Below, in pieces: positions 15,986-23,890 of a stretch of DNA of 35,617 bases. A model generated the notes under the pieces. It was not told the DNA's origin, made no database searches, and was given only the letters and a program-made list of their open reading frames with translations. Where the stretch lies: positions 1 to 35,617 of the forward strand of contig VBFH01000014.1 of assembly GCA_005883575.1 (NCBI GenBank), read 5' to 3'. The first letter of the stretch is position 1; the number at the start of each line of letters is the position of its first letter. The stretch is from Chloroflexota bacterium. GTDB taxonomy: Bacteria > Chloroflexota > Dormibacteria > Dormibacterales > Dormibacteraceae. A program made the position numbers and the translations under genes.

Positions 15986-16633
15986 ATGCCTGCGATGTCT
16001 GCGTCCTCACCGCCGGCGCGGGCCGGCATCGGGGCCATTGAACTCTTGGCTGCCGGTTACGCGGTCGGGATGGCTGGAACGCTTTGGGACTGGTGGGAGC
16101 ATTTCGTCGGTCCTGGTATCCAGTCACCGCATCTCGTGATCGACCTTGGCGGCCTGCTGGTCGTGGGAGTGTTGGCTTTCAGCGGGCAGATCGACTATCG
16201 ATCGCGCGCGTTCACAGTCCTGTACCTACTGGTTGTGTTGGTCGCTCTCATTGCGCTCGGGCCGACGACGCTGAGGGCGGTAGCCCCGACCAGCACGCTG
16301 ACGGCCGCACTGAATCAGGCCTTATCGCCTGCCGCGGTGGTGCCATACCTCCCATTGGTGTTGCTGGCGAGCTGGAGTGCCGGGCGCTGGCTGTCTCTCG
16401 ACAAAGCCACGTGGTGGCGCGTGACAGCGTCGTTGGGGATCCTGGTCGTTGCCGCCGGAATGCTTTGGGACGTCTACTGGCACCAGACGCATGCAGCAGA
16501 AATCCGGGCCTCGATGGCATCACTTCCCCCCCATCAAGTGATGGCGGCCGGGTTTCTAATTGGATTGGTTGGCGCGGCCTACGGTGCGGCGTTGCAGGTG
16601 AAGCCCAGGCGGGCTGTCGAAGAGCGGCGCTAG
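15986..16633 (+). CDS. Six-helix membrane protein of unknown function
   Basis: The 215-residue product has about six predicted membrane helices, among them ELLAAGYAVGMAGTLWDWWE, LVIDLGGLLVVGVLAF, FTVLYLLVVLVALIALG, ASLGILVVAAGMLWDVYWHQ and MAAGFLIGLVGAAYGAAL. Two parallel motifs, LWDWWEHF near the first helix and LWDVYWHQTHA near the fifth, suggest an internal duplication with His/Trp/Asp residues that could bind a metal or heme. The family is not recognised. It is divergent from the exported Met-motif protein and shares the operator-bearing promoter with it, so the two likely act together in a BlaI-controlled response. Confidence 0.7.
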   Translation: MPAMSASSPPARAGIGAIELLAAGYAVGMAGTLWDWWEHFVGPGIQSPHLVIDLGGLLVVGVLAFSGQIDYRSRAFTVLYLLVVLVALIALGPTTLRAVAPTSTLTAALNQALSPAAVVPYLPLVLLASWSAGRWLSLDKATWWRVTASLGILVVAAGMLWDVYWHQTHAAEIRASMASLPPHQVMAAGFLIGLVGAAYGAALQVKPRRAVEERR

Positions 16634-16646
16634 ACGCTCTCTCTAG

Positions 16647-16907
16647 ATCGCTGGCATACCAGGCGAGAACTGGCGAGATCAATGGCAGCCAGCGATCTGT
16701 AACCAGCAAGATGCCAATGACCGCGAGAAGGGCTCCTGAGATCGGCTGGAGCACCGCCGTGATCCGACCTGCCGGCTGCAACCATACCCGAACACGAACG
16801 ACCGAGAACGCCAATGCCATGAACGGTAGGCCGGCTGTAGGCCGCCAGAAGAAGGACGCCTTCGCGCAAGCTCGCCGTTGCGCCTGCGCCACAGGAAGCC
16901 GGTAAGA
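16647..16907 (-). pseudogene. CcdA (cytochrome c biogenesis membrane protein) C-terminal remnant
   Basis: Two minus-strand frames together read EGVLLLAAYS, then after a frame change AGLPFMALAFSV and ISGALLAVIGILLVTDRWLP. This is the end of the DsbD/CcdA membrane domain (...LLAAYSLGLGLPF...GALLV.GVLLVT...). The N-terminal four helices and the CxxC-like Cys are missing, and at least one frameshift interrupts what is left. CcdA passes electrons to thioredoxin-like proteins such as the TlpA remnant 250 bp away. Confidence 0.6.
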
Positions 16908-16960
16908 AAGAAGCAGCGCGCCAAGTTCAGAGGCGTGGCACCGAGTGCGATGAAGACTAG

Positions 16961-16978
16961 TACTATCGATCCCTAGTA
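16961..16978. promoter_or_regulatory. blaI operator: BlaI-like operator between the CcdA and TlpA remnants
   Basis: TACTATCGATCCCTAGTA is a perfect TACTA-N8-TAGTA inverted repeat. It lies between the CcdA remnant (minus) and the TlpA remnant (plus), where a shared promoter would be expected. Confidence 0.55.
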
Positions 16979-17109
16979 ACGGCCATGCGTGCGGCAGCCT
17001 TGGCGACCACGGGAGGCCCGGATCGGCCACGGAAGGCATGACCTAAGTGGGGTGCGCTCCGACAAATCGAGTAACTCGCTACGCGGTGCGCGTCCCTCCA
17101 CAGAACCCG

Positions 17110-17316
17110 AGGGGCATGCGTGTCCGCCGGCAGCTGCCAGTAGGTCAAGGATTTGTGGTCCTCTTTGATAGTGATCGCCAGACTGGGCGACCTTTTTGGA
17201 ATCACAGGGTTCCAACGACGTACTTTGTCCGCCCTGACGGCACGGTCGAGGGACGCTACATCGGCGAAACAAATGCCGGAATCCTGGAGAGCCACGTCGA
17301 TGCGATCGACAACTGA
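17110..17316 (+). pseudogene. TlpA/ResA-like thioredoxin remnant with two compensating frameshifts
   Basis: FVVLFDSDRQ, then (in another frame) LGDLFGITG, then (back in the first frame) VPTTYFVRPDGTVEGRYIGE, NAGILESHVDAI. Joined, these are the C-terminal half of a TlpA-type thioredoxin with the cis-Pro loop VPTTYF. One extra base after CAG and one missing G before GTTCCAACG explain both frame changes, leaving a garbled TGRPFWNHR between. The CxxC half is absent. The open frame itself still reaches the normal stop at 17316. Confidence 0.6.
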
Positions 17317-17749
17317 TCGGCGGGCGCCGCTGCTTGTGATTGCTCGGGCCTCACCGGGAGACCGGGTGCTGGCCTGGACGTTGCTCGGAATTGCTCTCCC
17401 CTGGCTCGGGTATACCCGCCTCTACTTCTACCTTCAACCTCGCCACCTCACGTTTGATGGCGGCTTTTTCATGAACGTGCTCAACAAGCCCGATCCGTTC
17501 TGCGGTGGCACTCGCACATTCGCGTGGATGTGGCACGGAGACATCGGGAGGGCGTTGGCGGTCTATCCACTGGGGCCGCTGCTCTTTGTCGGGACTTTTG
17601 CCGCCATCGCCTACGCCGGTGTGATCTTGATCGGAGGTCGCGCCTTGAACGCGTACCCGACGCCAGGAATGATTCGGCGTTTGGTGCTCATCGGATTCGT
17701 CGCTCTAGGTTTCAACTGGATCGCCAAGCTAGCCTGGCTCGGCATGTAG
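17300..17749 (+). CDS. DUF2752 membrane protein
   Basis: This 149-residue membrane protein starts at ATG 17300 and carries the DUF2752 signature PFCGGTRTFAWMWHGDIGRA followed by LAVYPLGPLLF. Helices are around residues 22-40, 85-110 and 125-145 (VLAWTLLGIALPWLGY, LLFVGTFAAIAYAGVILIGG, LVLIGFVALGFNWIAKLAW). It overlaps the end of the TlpA remnant by 17 bp, so it was probably translationally coupled to it. The function of the family is unknown. It converges on the M56 peptidase gene. Confidence 0.85.
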   Translation: MRSTTDRRAPLLVIARASPGDRVLAWTLLGIALPWLGYTRLYFYLQPRHLTFDGGFFMNVLNKPDPFCGGTRTFAWMWHGDIGRALAVYPLGPLLFVGTFAAIAYAGVILIGGRALNAYPTPGMIRRLVLIGFVALGFNWIAKLAWLGM

Positions 17750-17754
17750 CGCGC

Positions 17755-18558
17755 TCAGCGCACGAGATGAGCCATGTCGGTCAAACAGTTCGCGACGCTG
17801 ACGGCAAACATCAACGCCGCCGCCGAAGTAAACACCATTTGAAGAGAGGGATATCGCGGAATGTCCTCATCCTCGCCGAGGAGGCGGCGGGCCCGCAACT
17901 CTGCGCAGTCGGAGAACGCTGCGAAGCCCGCCGCGCCCGGCGTCATCGCCAGGAGGGCACCCGCGGTGGCAGTGCGTCCCACAACTCGCACGGCCGCATC
18001 ATCAGCACGGAGTTCTGCTGCTTCTCGTCGGTGGTCAGCCAACCACTTGACAAGCGGGATAAAACAGAGCACATCGGCCATCGAGCCAATAACCAACCGG
18101 CGGAGCGGCTCATATCCGCTTGCGTGATGGGCTTCGTGATGTAGCACGGCGCCGAGCTCGGCCCGGTCGAGGCGATTCAAGGCGCCGGTGCTGAGATACA
18201 CGGTCGGACTAATAAGCCCGGCGCAAAAAGCCAACCGCGCTGGGGACTCGAAGCACACGAGCCGCGCAACACCCGCATCATCTGCACGGCCCTGCAGCCA
18301 GCGCGGCAAGCCTCGTCTGGGCAACTGTCCGATCACTGAATTGGTCTGCCTAACGACCAGCAGAAAGCGAACGACCCAGCCTACGGTAAAGACGGCGATC
18401 GTGACCTCAACGGCCTGAAGCGCAAGGCGCGGGTCGCTTCCGCGGACGATCCAGGAACATGGCCCACCATCCCGACCGCAAGGAACAGCAGCTGACAGGC
18501 AACCGGCTGCCAGAACGATCGCTGTGGCGATCAGGCCAAGTTGGGGTAGTCGTCTCAC
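17755..18558 (-). CDS. M56-family membrane metallopeptidase (short BlaR1-like)
   Basis: The 267-residue protein has an N-terminal helix (LIATAIVLAAGCLSAA), a second helix (VEVTIAVFTVGWVVRFLLVV), and a peptidase domain with the zinc motif HEAHH at 141-145 and a likely third ligand E182 in AELRADD. It ends in a last helix (VFTSAAALMFAVSVANCL). It lacks the penicillin-sensor domain of BlaR1, so beta-lactam sensing is not indicated. The gene starts with GTG overlapping the blaI stop (GTGA). By analogy with BlaR1-BlaI pairs, it probably triggers cleavage or release of the repressor when an unknown envelope signal arrives. Confidence 0.9.
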   Translation of the reverse strand: MRRLPQLGLIATAIVLAAGCLSAAVPCGRDGGPCSWIVRGSDPRLALQAVEVTIAVFTVGWVVRFLLVVRQTNSVIGQLPRRGLPRWLQGRADDAGVARLVCFESPARLAFCAGLISPTVYLSTGALNRLDRAELGAVLHHEAHHASGYEPLRRLVIGSMADVLCFIPLVKWLADHRREAAELRADDAAVRVVGRTATAGALLAMTPGAAGFAAFSDCAELRARRLLGEDEDIPRYPSLQMVFTSAAALMFAVSVANCLTDMAHLVR

Positions 18559-18953
18559 TTCTGTTGCCTCAACTTGCGCAACGCCTCACTGGTCGCCGGA
18601 GTGAGGCTGTCAAGTCGGTCGGCAAACGCGGCCAGCGCAACATCGCCGTACTGCTTGATGAGGCGATCCACCTCGGCGCCTCCGGCGGACGCCAGGAAAT
18701 CGGCGATATCGCCCGCGGCGCGATATCGATGCGCTCGGCTACCGGCACGCTTATCGAGCCTGAGGAGATTTTTGTCAACCAGGCGATTCAGCGTCGTCAT
18801 CACGGTCGTGTAAGCCAACTTTGGGGTGTGGGCCAGGACTTCCCGCACGACGAACGGTTGCTTGACAGTCCCTGACCAGATCAGATCCATTAGCCGGCCC
18901 TCGAGAGGACCGAGCAACGCCAACGCGCGACGTCGGTCCTTAGCCTGGTCCAT
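18555..18953 (-). CDS. blaI: BlaI/MecI/CopY-family repressor
   Basis: The 132-residue protein has a winged helix: ALLGPLEGRLMDLIWSG, VREVLAHTPKLAYTTVMTTL, NRLVDKNLLRLDKRAGSRAH, RYRA. A C-terminal dimerisation region follows, with FLASAGGAEVDRLIKQYGDV and RLDSLTPATSEALRKLRQQ. ATG 18953 is used because family homology starts at MDQAKDRRRALALLGPLEG; the longer frame to 19226 runs through the operator. The TACTA-N8-TAGTA operator at 18989-19006 lies 36 bp upstream, consistent with autorepression. It is cotranscribed with the M56 peptidase. Confidence 0.93.
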   Translation of the reverse strand: MDQAKDRRRALALLGPLEGRLMDLIWSGTVKQPFVVREVLAHTPKLAYTTVMTTLNRLVDKNLLRLDKRAGSRAHRYRAAGDIADFLASAGGAEVDRLIKQYGDVALAAFADRLDSLTPATSEALRKLRQQK

Positions 18954-18988
18954 GCCGGGCAAATGATATCGCCGAGAGTTGAGCTGCC

Positions 18989-19006
18989 TACTACCGAGAA
19001 GTAGTA
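18989..19006. promoter_or_regulatory. blaI operator: blaI operator
   Basis: TACTACCGAGAAGTAGTA is a perfect inverted repeat (TACTAC-N6-GTAGTA). It is 36 bp upstream of the blaI start and has two partners at 15960-15977 and 16961-16978. BlaI-family operators are dyads of this size, often with ACTA/TAGT ends. Confidence 0.65.
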
Positions 19007-19020
19007 ACCAGGCTAGCGCG

Positions 19021-19395
19021 TTAGGCCGGCGGCATTGCCACGTAGACCAGGATCTGCCCTTGCCGTCGAGCGGCCAATCGCTGGCTGGGTGGATATCCCT
19101 TGACCTCGTAAATGGTTGCCCCCGGCTCGAGAAGCGCTGCATCCCCATCATTGAGCTTGTAATTCTCGTCGCAGACATTTCCGCTGACCTTGAACTTGAC
19201 CGTGGCGTACGCCGGTCCGAGGTCACTCTCCTGGAGCGTGGTCACTGAGCCGGGGCCGGCCACGTAATGGGTTGAGCCGACCTGAATGAAGTCGACCCAG
19301 TCGATCTGTTTGGTGCAGGGGGTGTCCGCGCCGAGAACCTGGCACGAAGCAAGCAGGAGGAACGCAATGGGAGCCAGAAGCCCTGAAGCCATCAT
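19021..19395 (-). CDS. Small lipoprotein of unknown function
   Basis: The 124-residue product starts MMASGLLAPIAFLLLASCQV, a lipoprotein signal with lipobox LASC. The mature part is a beta-rich domain with DWVDFIQVGSTHYVAG, LGPAYATVKFKVSGNVCDEN, LLEPGATIYEVKGYPP and RLAARRQGQILVYVAM. Similar sequences are seen as hypothetical lipoproteins, but no function is known to me. It is followed downstream by the blaI promoter and lies just downstream of the copper ATPase, so it could be the last gene of a csoR-copA transcript. The 55-bp gap to copA has no obvious terminator. Confidence 0.75.
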   Translation of the reverse strand: MMASGLLAPIAFLLLASCQVLGADTPCTKQIDWVDFIQVGSTHYVAGPGSVTTLQESDLGPAYATVKFKVSGNVCDENYKLNDGDAALLEPGATIYEVKGYPPSQRLAARRQGQILVYVAMPPA

Positions 19396-19450
19396 GCCGA
19401 TCAGAACGTCGGGGGCGCGTAGATGTAACGAGGCCGGTTGTTCGGGCTCG

Positions 19451-19639
19451 CTAGCGGCTGTGGTGCCCGCCGCTGGTCGAGCCGGCCGTGTACTGCGCCG
19501 GGTCTATGTCGAAGCTCGTCTTGCAGCCGGCGGAACAGAAGTAGTAGGCGTTGCCGTCGATGAACGACCGATATTCGGCGGTGGCCGGGTCGACGCTCAT
19601 TCCGCAGACCGGGTCGGTTGCCGTCGTCTTCTCCTTCAT
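19451..19639 (-). other. Possible separately initiated YHS-domain protein inside copA
   Basis: Within copA, AAGGAG is followed 5 nt later by an in-frame ATG at 19639. It would give a 62-residue protein [20 protein letters not shown]...YYFCSAGCK, which is a complete YHS metal-binding domain. In many genomes YHS proteins are encoded as separate genes after copA, so this start may be a relic or may still be used. Confidence 0.4.
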
Positions 19640-22204
19640 GTAATCTCCTTCGCCCGTATGGGCATCCACGTAGGCCGGAGCGGATTCCTCAGCAGATACC
19701 TCCACGTTCGGCTCGAGTGTCGGGATCTCGCCCGCCGGAAGGGTCTTGACTCGGAATGCGCGCAGCCGGTTTGCGTTGGATACAACGGACAGCGAGCTCA
19801 ATGCCATCGCGGCTGCGGCGATCATCGGGCTGAGCCGAAGCCCGAGCAGCGGGTACAGGACGCCCGCGGCGATCGGGATGCCGATGATGTTGTAGCCGAA
19901 GGCAAGAACGAGATTCTGGCGGATGTTGCGCATCGTGGCCCGGCTCAGCTTGACAGCCGTCACGACCCCTGCCAGCGAACCTGAGATCAGGGTGATGTCG
20001 GACGCCTCGATGGCGACGTCGGCTCCGGTCCCGATCGCCATGCCGATGTCTGCTTGCGCCAGCGCGGGTGCGTCGTTTATGCCGTCCCCGACCATTGCCA
20101 CCACGCGGCCCTCGCTCTGGAGACGCTTGACCTCGTTCGCCTTCCGCTCAGGCAGCACTTCGGCGAAGACGCGCTGGATGCCGGCCAGGCGCGCGATCGC
20201 ACCTGCGGTCCGCCGGTTGTCCCCTGTGATCATCACGGCCTGAACGCCGAGCCGGTGAAGCTCGGCCACGGCTGCCGCGGAATCGTCCTTGATGGTGTCG
20301 GCGACGCCGATGACGCCCGCCGGCCTGCCGTCAACCGCGACCAGCATCGGAGTCTTGCCCTCGGTCGACAGCCGTAGCGCCGCCTCAGCCAGGGGCTCCG
20401 CCGCAATCCCAGCTTCGCGGAGAATGCGTTCGTTGCCGACCGCCACAATGCGGCCACCGACCTTCGCGCGAACGCCCTTGCCCGTAAATGACTGGAAGTC
20501 GGACGGGTCGGCCACGTCGATCCCGCGCTTTTTGGCGCCGGCGATGATCGCCGCCGCGAGCGGATGCTCCGATCTCAGCTCGGCTGAGGCGACCAGCCGT
20601 AGCAGTTCGTCGTGATTCAGAGCGTTGGTGTTAATGACGTCGGTCAGCTCGGGGGCCCCGCGGGTGATCGTGCCTGTCTTGTCGAGGACGATGGTGTTCA
20701 GCTTCTGCGCTGTCTCCAGTGCCTCCGCAGAGCGGACAAGGATGCCCTGCTCTGCGCCCTTGCCCGTGCTGACCATGATCGAGAGCGGAGTCGCGAGGCC
20801 GAGCGCGCAGGGGCAGGCGATGATGAGCACGGACACGGCGCTGATCAGTGCGAGCGTGAACTGGGGCTCCGGGCCCACGACGAACCAGACGACGAATGTC
20901 GCGATGGCGATGAAGATGACGAACGGGACGAAGTAGCTCGAAACCACATCCGCCAGCCGCTGGATTGGAGCTTTCGAGGCCTGGGCCTCCTGGACGAGGC
21001 GAATGATGTGGGCCAGCATCGTGTCCTTGCCGACACGCGTGGCGCGGAGGTGGAACGCACCTATCTGGTTGATAGTGGCTCCGATCACAACGTCGCCCCG
21101 TTGCTTTGCGACCGGGATCGACTCACCCGTGACCATCGACTCGTCGACGCTCGAATGGCCGTCGATCACATCGCCGTCGACCGGAATCTTTTCGCCGGGC
21201 CGGATCGAGATCACATCGCCCGGCACCACCTCTTCGATCGGCACATCCGCCTCCACCCCATCGCGCACCAGCCGAGCCGTGCGAGGCTGAAGCCCGATCA
21301 GCTTGCGGATCGCCTCGCCGGTGCCTGCCTTGGCCCTGGCTTCGAACAGCCGACCGAGGAGGATCAACGTGATGATCACGCCGACCGCTTCGAAGTAGAC
21401 CTGCCGCAGGTCGGTCGGCAGCAGTCCCGGCAGCGCCGTCACGAATAGGCTGTAGATGAAGGCCGCGGTGGTGCCGACCGTGATCAGTGCGTTCATCTCG
21501 GCCGCGCGGTGCGCCAGGCTAAGCCAGCCGATGCGGTGGATAGGCCATCCTGCATAGAGATAGGCGGGCGTGATCAGGGCCAGCTGGAGCCAGTGGTTGA
21601 GGAGGATCTGGGGCAGCCATCGAGCATTCAGGCTGTCCGCCATCACCGCGAAAAGCACGGGCGCCGTCAGCACCGCACCGACCAGCACGCGGCGCGTAAG
21701 GTCTGCGATCTCGGCCCTCCGCTCCAGAGTTTCGGCGTCCTCGGTCCCAGGCGAAGACCCTTCGCGGGTCGCAGGCGGCGCGACCTCGACGGCAGCCTGA
21801 GAAGCGTGTCCATTCCCGCCGTGGTCAGTCGACGGCTCGACAACGAGCGTGCCGTGGACCATGTTCATGCCGCACGCGAAACCAAACCGACCTGCCCTGT
21901 CGGGCGTGAACTCGACCGTAGTGGTCGCGTAAGCCGGCAGCGAGCGATTCAGGGCGAAGTCGGGAAAGACGACCCTGGACGTGCACTCACCGCTCTCCTG
22001 CCGGTCGAACAGGATGCGCAGGGGAACGTTCTCGCTGGCGCGTATCAGGTCAGGCGAATAGCCCCCTTTGACGGTCACCGTGACCTCCTGGACCCGCCCG
22101 ACCAGCTCCGCCCGTCGCGCCTGCTTGGGGGCAAAGAAATACACAGCCAAAAGGGCGATCGCTAGAGCGCCACCCGAGGTCACACCAAGATCGGCGAGGT
22201 TCAT
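19451..22204 (-). CDS. copA: Copper-exporting P1B-type ATPase with N-terminal cupredoxin-like and C-terminal YHS domains
   Basis: This is a 917-residue P1B ATPase. Residues 8-25 are a membrane anchor. Residues ~38-125 are a cupredoxin-like domain with possible ligands in [12 protein letters not shown] and [14 protein letters not shown]. Residues ~170-820 are the pump: TGES (359-362), CPC at 464-466, DKTGT (508-512), SEHPLA (545-550), GDGINDAP (706-713), plus YN in TM5 and M..SS in TM6, the Cu(I) pattern. The usual HMA domain is absent. Residues 863-905 are a YHS domain ([24 protein letters not shown]). An AAGGAG with ATG at residue 856 could start the YHS part alone. It begins 1 bp after csoR, so CsoR probably controls it. 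Confidence 0.95.
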   Translation of the reverse strand: MNLADLGVTSGGALAIALLAVYFFAPKQARRAELVGRVQEVTVTVKGGYSPDLIRASENVPLRILFDRQESGECTSRVVFPDFALNRSLPAYATTTVEFTPDRAGRFGFACGMNMVHGTLVVEPSTDHGGNGHASQAAVEVAPPATREGSSPGTEDAETLERRAEIADLTRRVLVGAVLTAPVLFAVMADSLNARWLPQILLNHWLQLALITPAYLYAGWPIHRIGWLSLAHRAAEMNALITVGTTAAFIYSLFVTALPGLLPTDLRQVYFEAVGVIITLILLGRLFEARAKAGTGEAIRKLIGLQPRTARLVRDGVEADVPIEEVVPGDVISIRPGEKIPVDGDVIDGHSSVDESMVTGESIPVAKQRGDVVIGATINQIGAFHLRATRVGKDTMLAHIIRLVQEAQASKAPIQRLADVVSSYFVPFVIFIAIATFVVWFVVGPEPQFTLALISAVSVLIIACPCALGLATPLSIMVSTGKGAEQGILVRSAEALETAQKLNTIVLDKTGTITRGAPELTDVINTNALNHDELLRLVASAELRSEHPLAAAIIAGAKKRGIDVADPSDFQSFTGKGVRAKVGGRIVAVGNERILREAGIAAEPLAEAALRLSTEGKTPMLVAVDGRPAGVIGVADTIKDDSAAAVAELHRLGVQAVMITGDNRRTAGAIARLAGIQRVFAEVLPERKANEVKRLQSEGRVVAMVGDGINDAPALAQADIGMAIGTGADVAIEASDITLISGSLAGVVTAVKLSRATMRNIRQNLVLAFGYNIIGIPIAAGVLYPLLGLRLSPMIAAAAMALSSLSVVSNANRLRAFRVKTLPAGEIPTLEPNVEVSAEESAPAYVDAHTGEGDYMKEKTTATDPVCGMSVDPATAEYRSFIDGNAYYFCSAGCKTSFDIDPAQYTAGSTSGGHHSR

Positions 22205-22205
22205 C

Positions 22206-22490
22206 TCAGCTCCTCACCAGCCGCTCTACAGCCTCGTTGAGCTCGCGAACCCTTTTGGCGCCATCCCCGGCGCGGATTGCCTCGGTCACACAGTGTTCGG
22301 TGTGGTCGGCAAGCAGTTGGAGGGCGACGCTCTCGAGAGCCGCTTTGGTGGCGTTGACCTGTGTGAGGACATCGATGCAGTAGCGGTCCCCCTCGACCAT
22401 CTTTTGGATCCCTCGCACTTGGCCTTCAATACGGCGGAGGCGGCCCTGGATTCGCTTCTTGTCCTTGGTGTAACCTGGCATCAGTGTCAT
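22206..22490 (-). CDS. csoR: CsoR-family copper-sensing repressor
   Basis: The 94-residue all-helical protein has [20 protein letters not shown], then the Cu(I) site C38 (RYCIDVL) and H63...C67 ([10 protein letters not shown]), exactly the C-H-C spacing of CsoR. The tail [14 protein letters not shown] completes helix 3. ATG 22490 is preferred over 22514 because the operator lies at 22492-22508; a GGGGG stretch inside that operator may serve as ribosome site. The gene is first in the operon with copA, starting directly next to its operator. Copper binding should release the repressor and turn on export. Confidence 0.95.
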   Translation of the reverse strand: MTLMPGYTKDKKRIQGRLRRIEGQVRGIQKMVEGDRYCIDVLTQVNATKAALESVALQLLADHTEHCVTEAIRAGDGAKRVRELNEAVERLVRS

Positions 22491-22491
22491 G

Positions 22492-22508
22492 ATACCCCCT
22501 AAGGGTAT
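22492..22508. promoter_or_regulatory. csoR operator: CsoR operator
   Basis: ATACCC-CCTAA-GGGTAT is a 6-bp inverted repeat with the G/C-rich core typical of CsoR sites. It directly precedes the csoR start, so binding would repress the csoR-copA operon. Confidence 0.75.
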
Positions 22509-22520
22509 ATCCACAATCGT

Positions 22521-22620
22521 TCATCGCGGTTTGTAAACAGAGACGAGAGTGGCCACGAGCAGAACAACCAGCGCCAATGGCGCCGCCGCCAACATCTGAA
22601 TCTGGAGGCCGGCATCGTGA
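22521..22620 (-). pseudogene. Possible membrane-helix remnant
   Basis: The end of a longer open frame reads MLAAAPLALVVLLVATLVSV then YKPR and stop, a convincing membrane helix with basic tail. The upstream part of that frame (to 22865) is Arg/Ser-rich and not protein-like, and it overlaps the next gene. It may be the tail of a lost membrane protein or a very small membrane peptide. Confidence 0.3.
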
Positions 22621-22810
22621 CTTATCGACCTGCCGTCCCCCGCGTGACGCCGTACTCCACGCCCACCGCGTGCGGAACTCGGTGTTCGTCTGAGGTCGCG
22701 AGGACGGCGAAGCTGTGCCGCCGGATGTGACGCAGGATTGCCCCGAACGTCAGACGAGCTCCATCGGCAGCTCGCTCGCTCATACGTCCCTCGGCGCTCA
22801 TCGCGCGCCT

Positions 22811-23446
22811 TCAGCCGGCCAGCTCCCTGCTCTGAATGAAATTGCCATGCCAGCTGTGGAACCACACCTGGACAGTTGTCCCGTTCACCGAGAGCATGCC
22901 GTCGATGCGGCCGGCCTTCAAAAAGTGGAATGTGTAGTAGCCGTAGAAGGCGTCGGGGGTGCCGGCCGAGTAGTCACCACCTCGGCGGTAAAGCCAACTC
23001 TCAGCGATTTGCGTCGCTTGCTCTGCGGTGACTAACATTGAGGCGGCCATCGAGCCGTACCCCATCATCCCGCCGAAGCCGCGCATCATGCCGTACTTCG
23101 TGTTCCACATCATGTCCGGACCAGGCTCGTAACCGACAGCGCCTGTCGTCTTGTTGACAAGCAGTTCGAAAGCGCCGATACCCGTGCTTCTCTCCTTGAT
23201 CAGCGCGTAGAAGTTCTGGTCGAACTCCATGAGTTCGTCGATCTCAAGGTCGCTGTTGCCATTGCGATCGACGAATGACTGCACCGACTGTTGGGCACGG
23301 TCAATTGAGATCCTCTGTCCGGCCGATGGTCCGAGCGACCCCATCATCGAAAAGCCGGCGGGATTGAGTGCCATGCCGGCCATGCCAGCGATTACAGCCG
23401 CCGCGATCGCCGCGAGTCCGACCGTGAAGAGCAGTCGCTGGCTCAT
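22811..23446 (-). CDS. Exported Met/Gly-rich protein (possible copper binding)
   Basis: The 211-residue protein starts MSQRLLFTVGLAAIAAAVIA, a signal anchor. The mature part has two parts with PepSY-like spacing (RISIDRAQQSVQSFVDRNGN and LVTAEQATQIAESWLYRRGG), with FYALIKERSTGIGAFELLVN between them. It also carries a Met-rich stretch MMWNTKYGMMRGFGGMMGYG. The C-terminal part YTFHFLKAGRIDGMLSVNGT is beta-rich. Met pairs on an exported protein next to csoR-copA suggest Cu(I) binding outside the membrane. The family is not named to me. It follows the SHOCT gene by 3 bp, in the same operon. Confidence 0.75.
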   Translation of the reverse strand: MSQRLLFTVGLAAIAAAVIAGMAGMALNPAGFSMMGSLGPSAGQRISIDRAQQSVQSFVDRNGNSDLEIDELMEFDQNFYALIKERSTGIGAFELLVNKTTGAVGYEPGPDMMWNTKYGMMRGFGGMMGYGSMAASMLVTAEQATQIAESWLYRRGGDYSAGTPDAFYGYYTFHFLKAGRIDGMLSVNGTTVQVWFHSWHGNFIQSRELAG

Positions 23447-23449
23447 CGT

Positions 23450-23668
23450 TCAGTTCTGGAGCATCCGCTTGGTCTTGTCGATGTCTTCCTGGCTGATCTC
23501 GCCCGCGGCGAGGCGCTGGCGCAACGTCTCGATGGCCGGGTCGGTCGCGGGCCTTGGGCTCGCGAAAGCTTTGACGCTCCAGATCACCAGTGCAATCACT
23601 CCGGCCCAGAAGAGCAGCATTGCGGCGCCCATCCAAAGCCAGTTTCCGTCGTAAAGGCCCCACATCAT
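23450..23668 (-). CDS. SHOCT-domain small membrane protein
   Basis: The 72-residue product starts MMWGLYDGNWLWMGAAMLLF and continues through one membrane helix (WAGVIALVIWSVKAF) to a C-terminal SHOCT domain: AIETLRQRLAAGEISQEDID, KTKRMLQN. AAGGAGG lies 7 nt before ATG 23668; the longer frame to 23752 is not needed. SHOCT proteins of this type are common next to metal-resistance genes. It is the first gene of the pair with the Met-rich protein. Confidence 0.88.
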   Translation of the reverse strand: MMWGLYDGNWLWMGAAMLLFWAGVIALVIWSVKAFASPRPATDPAIETLRQRLAAGEISQEDIDKTKRMLQN

Positions 23669-23760
23669 TTCGGTTTCCTCCTTAGTGGCTGATCCCTCAC
23701 AACGTATCGATTGATAGGCGTTTTCGCGACGGCCGGATGACGCATGCCACAAGGGTCGAA

Positions 23761-23777
23761 ATACCCTATGGAGGTAG
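23761..23777. promoter_or_regulatory. Degenerate CsoR-like site upstream of the SHOCT operon
   Basis: ATACCC-TATGG-AGGTAG keeps the left arm and spacing of the CsoR operator at 22492-22508 and four of six bases of the right arm. It lies 93 bp before the SHOCT start. It may place this operon under the same repressor. Confidence 0.3.
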
Positions 23778-23890
23778 GGGACGGGGCCGCCTCGTCGGTA
23801 CGGCCGGTTACGTGCGATCGGCGCGTGACAACGACCTTATGCGGACCGAGGATCAACTCACAGAACACCGCGCCACGATGCCCTGTGGCC

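Noticed and set aside
16084-16905. Long plus-strand frame over the membrane-protein gene
   Set aside because: It is an out-of-frame shadow without membrane helices or motifs.
20054-21448. Plus-strand frames opposite copA
   Set aside because: They are antisense shadows; every P-type ATPase motif is in the minus frame.
22521-22865. 114-codon minus frame as a full gene
   Set aside because: Only its last 24 residues look like a protein; the rest is Arg/Ser-rich and overlaps the Met-rich protein gene.
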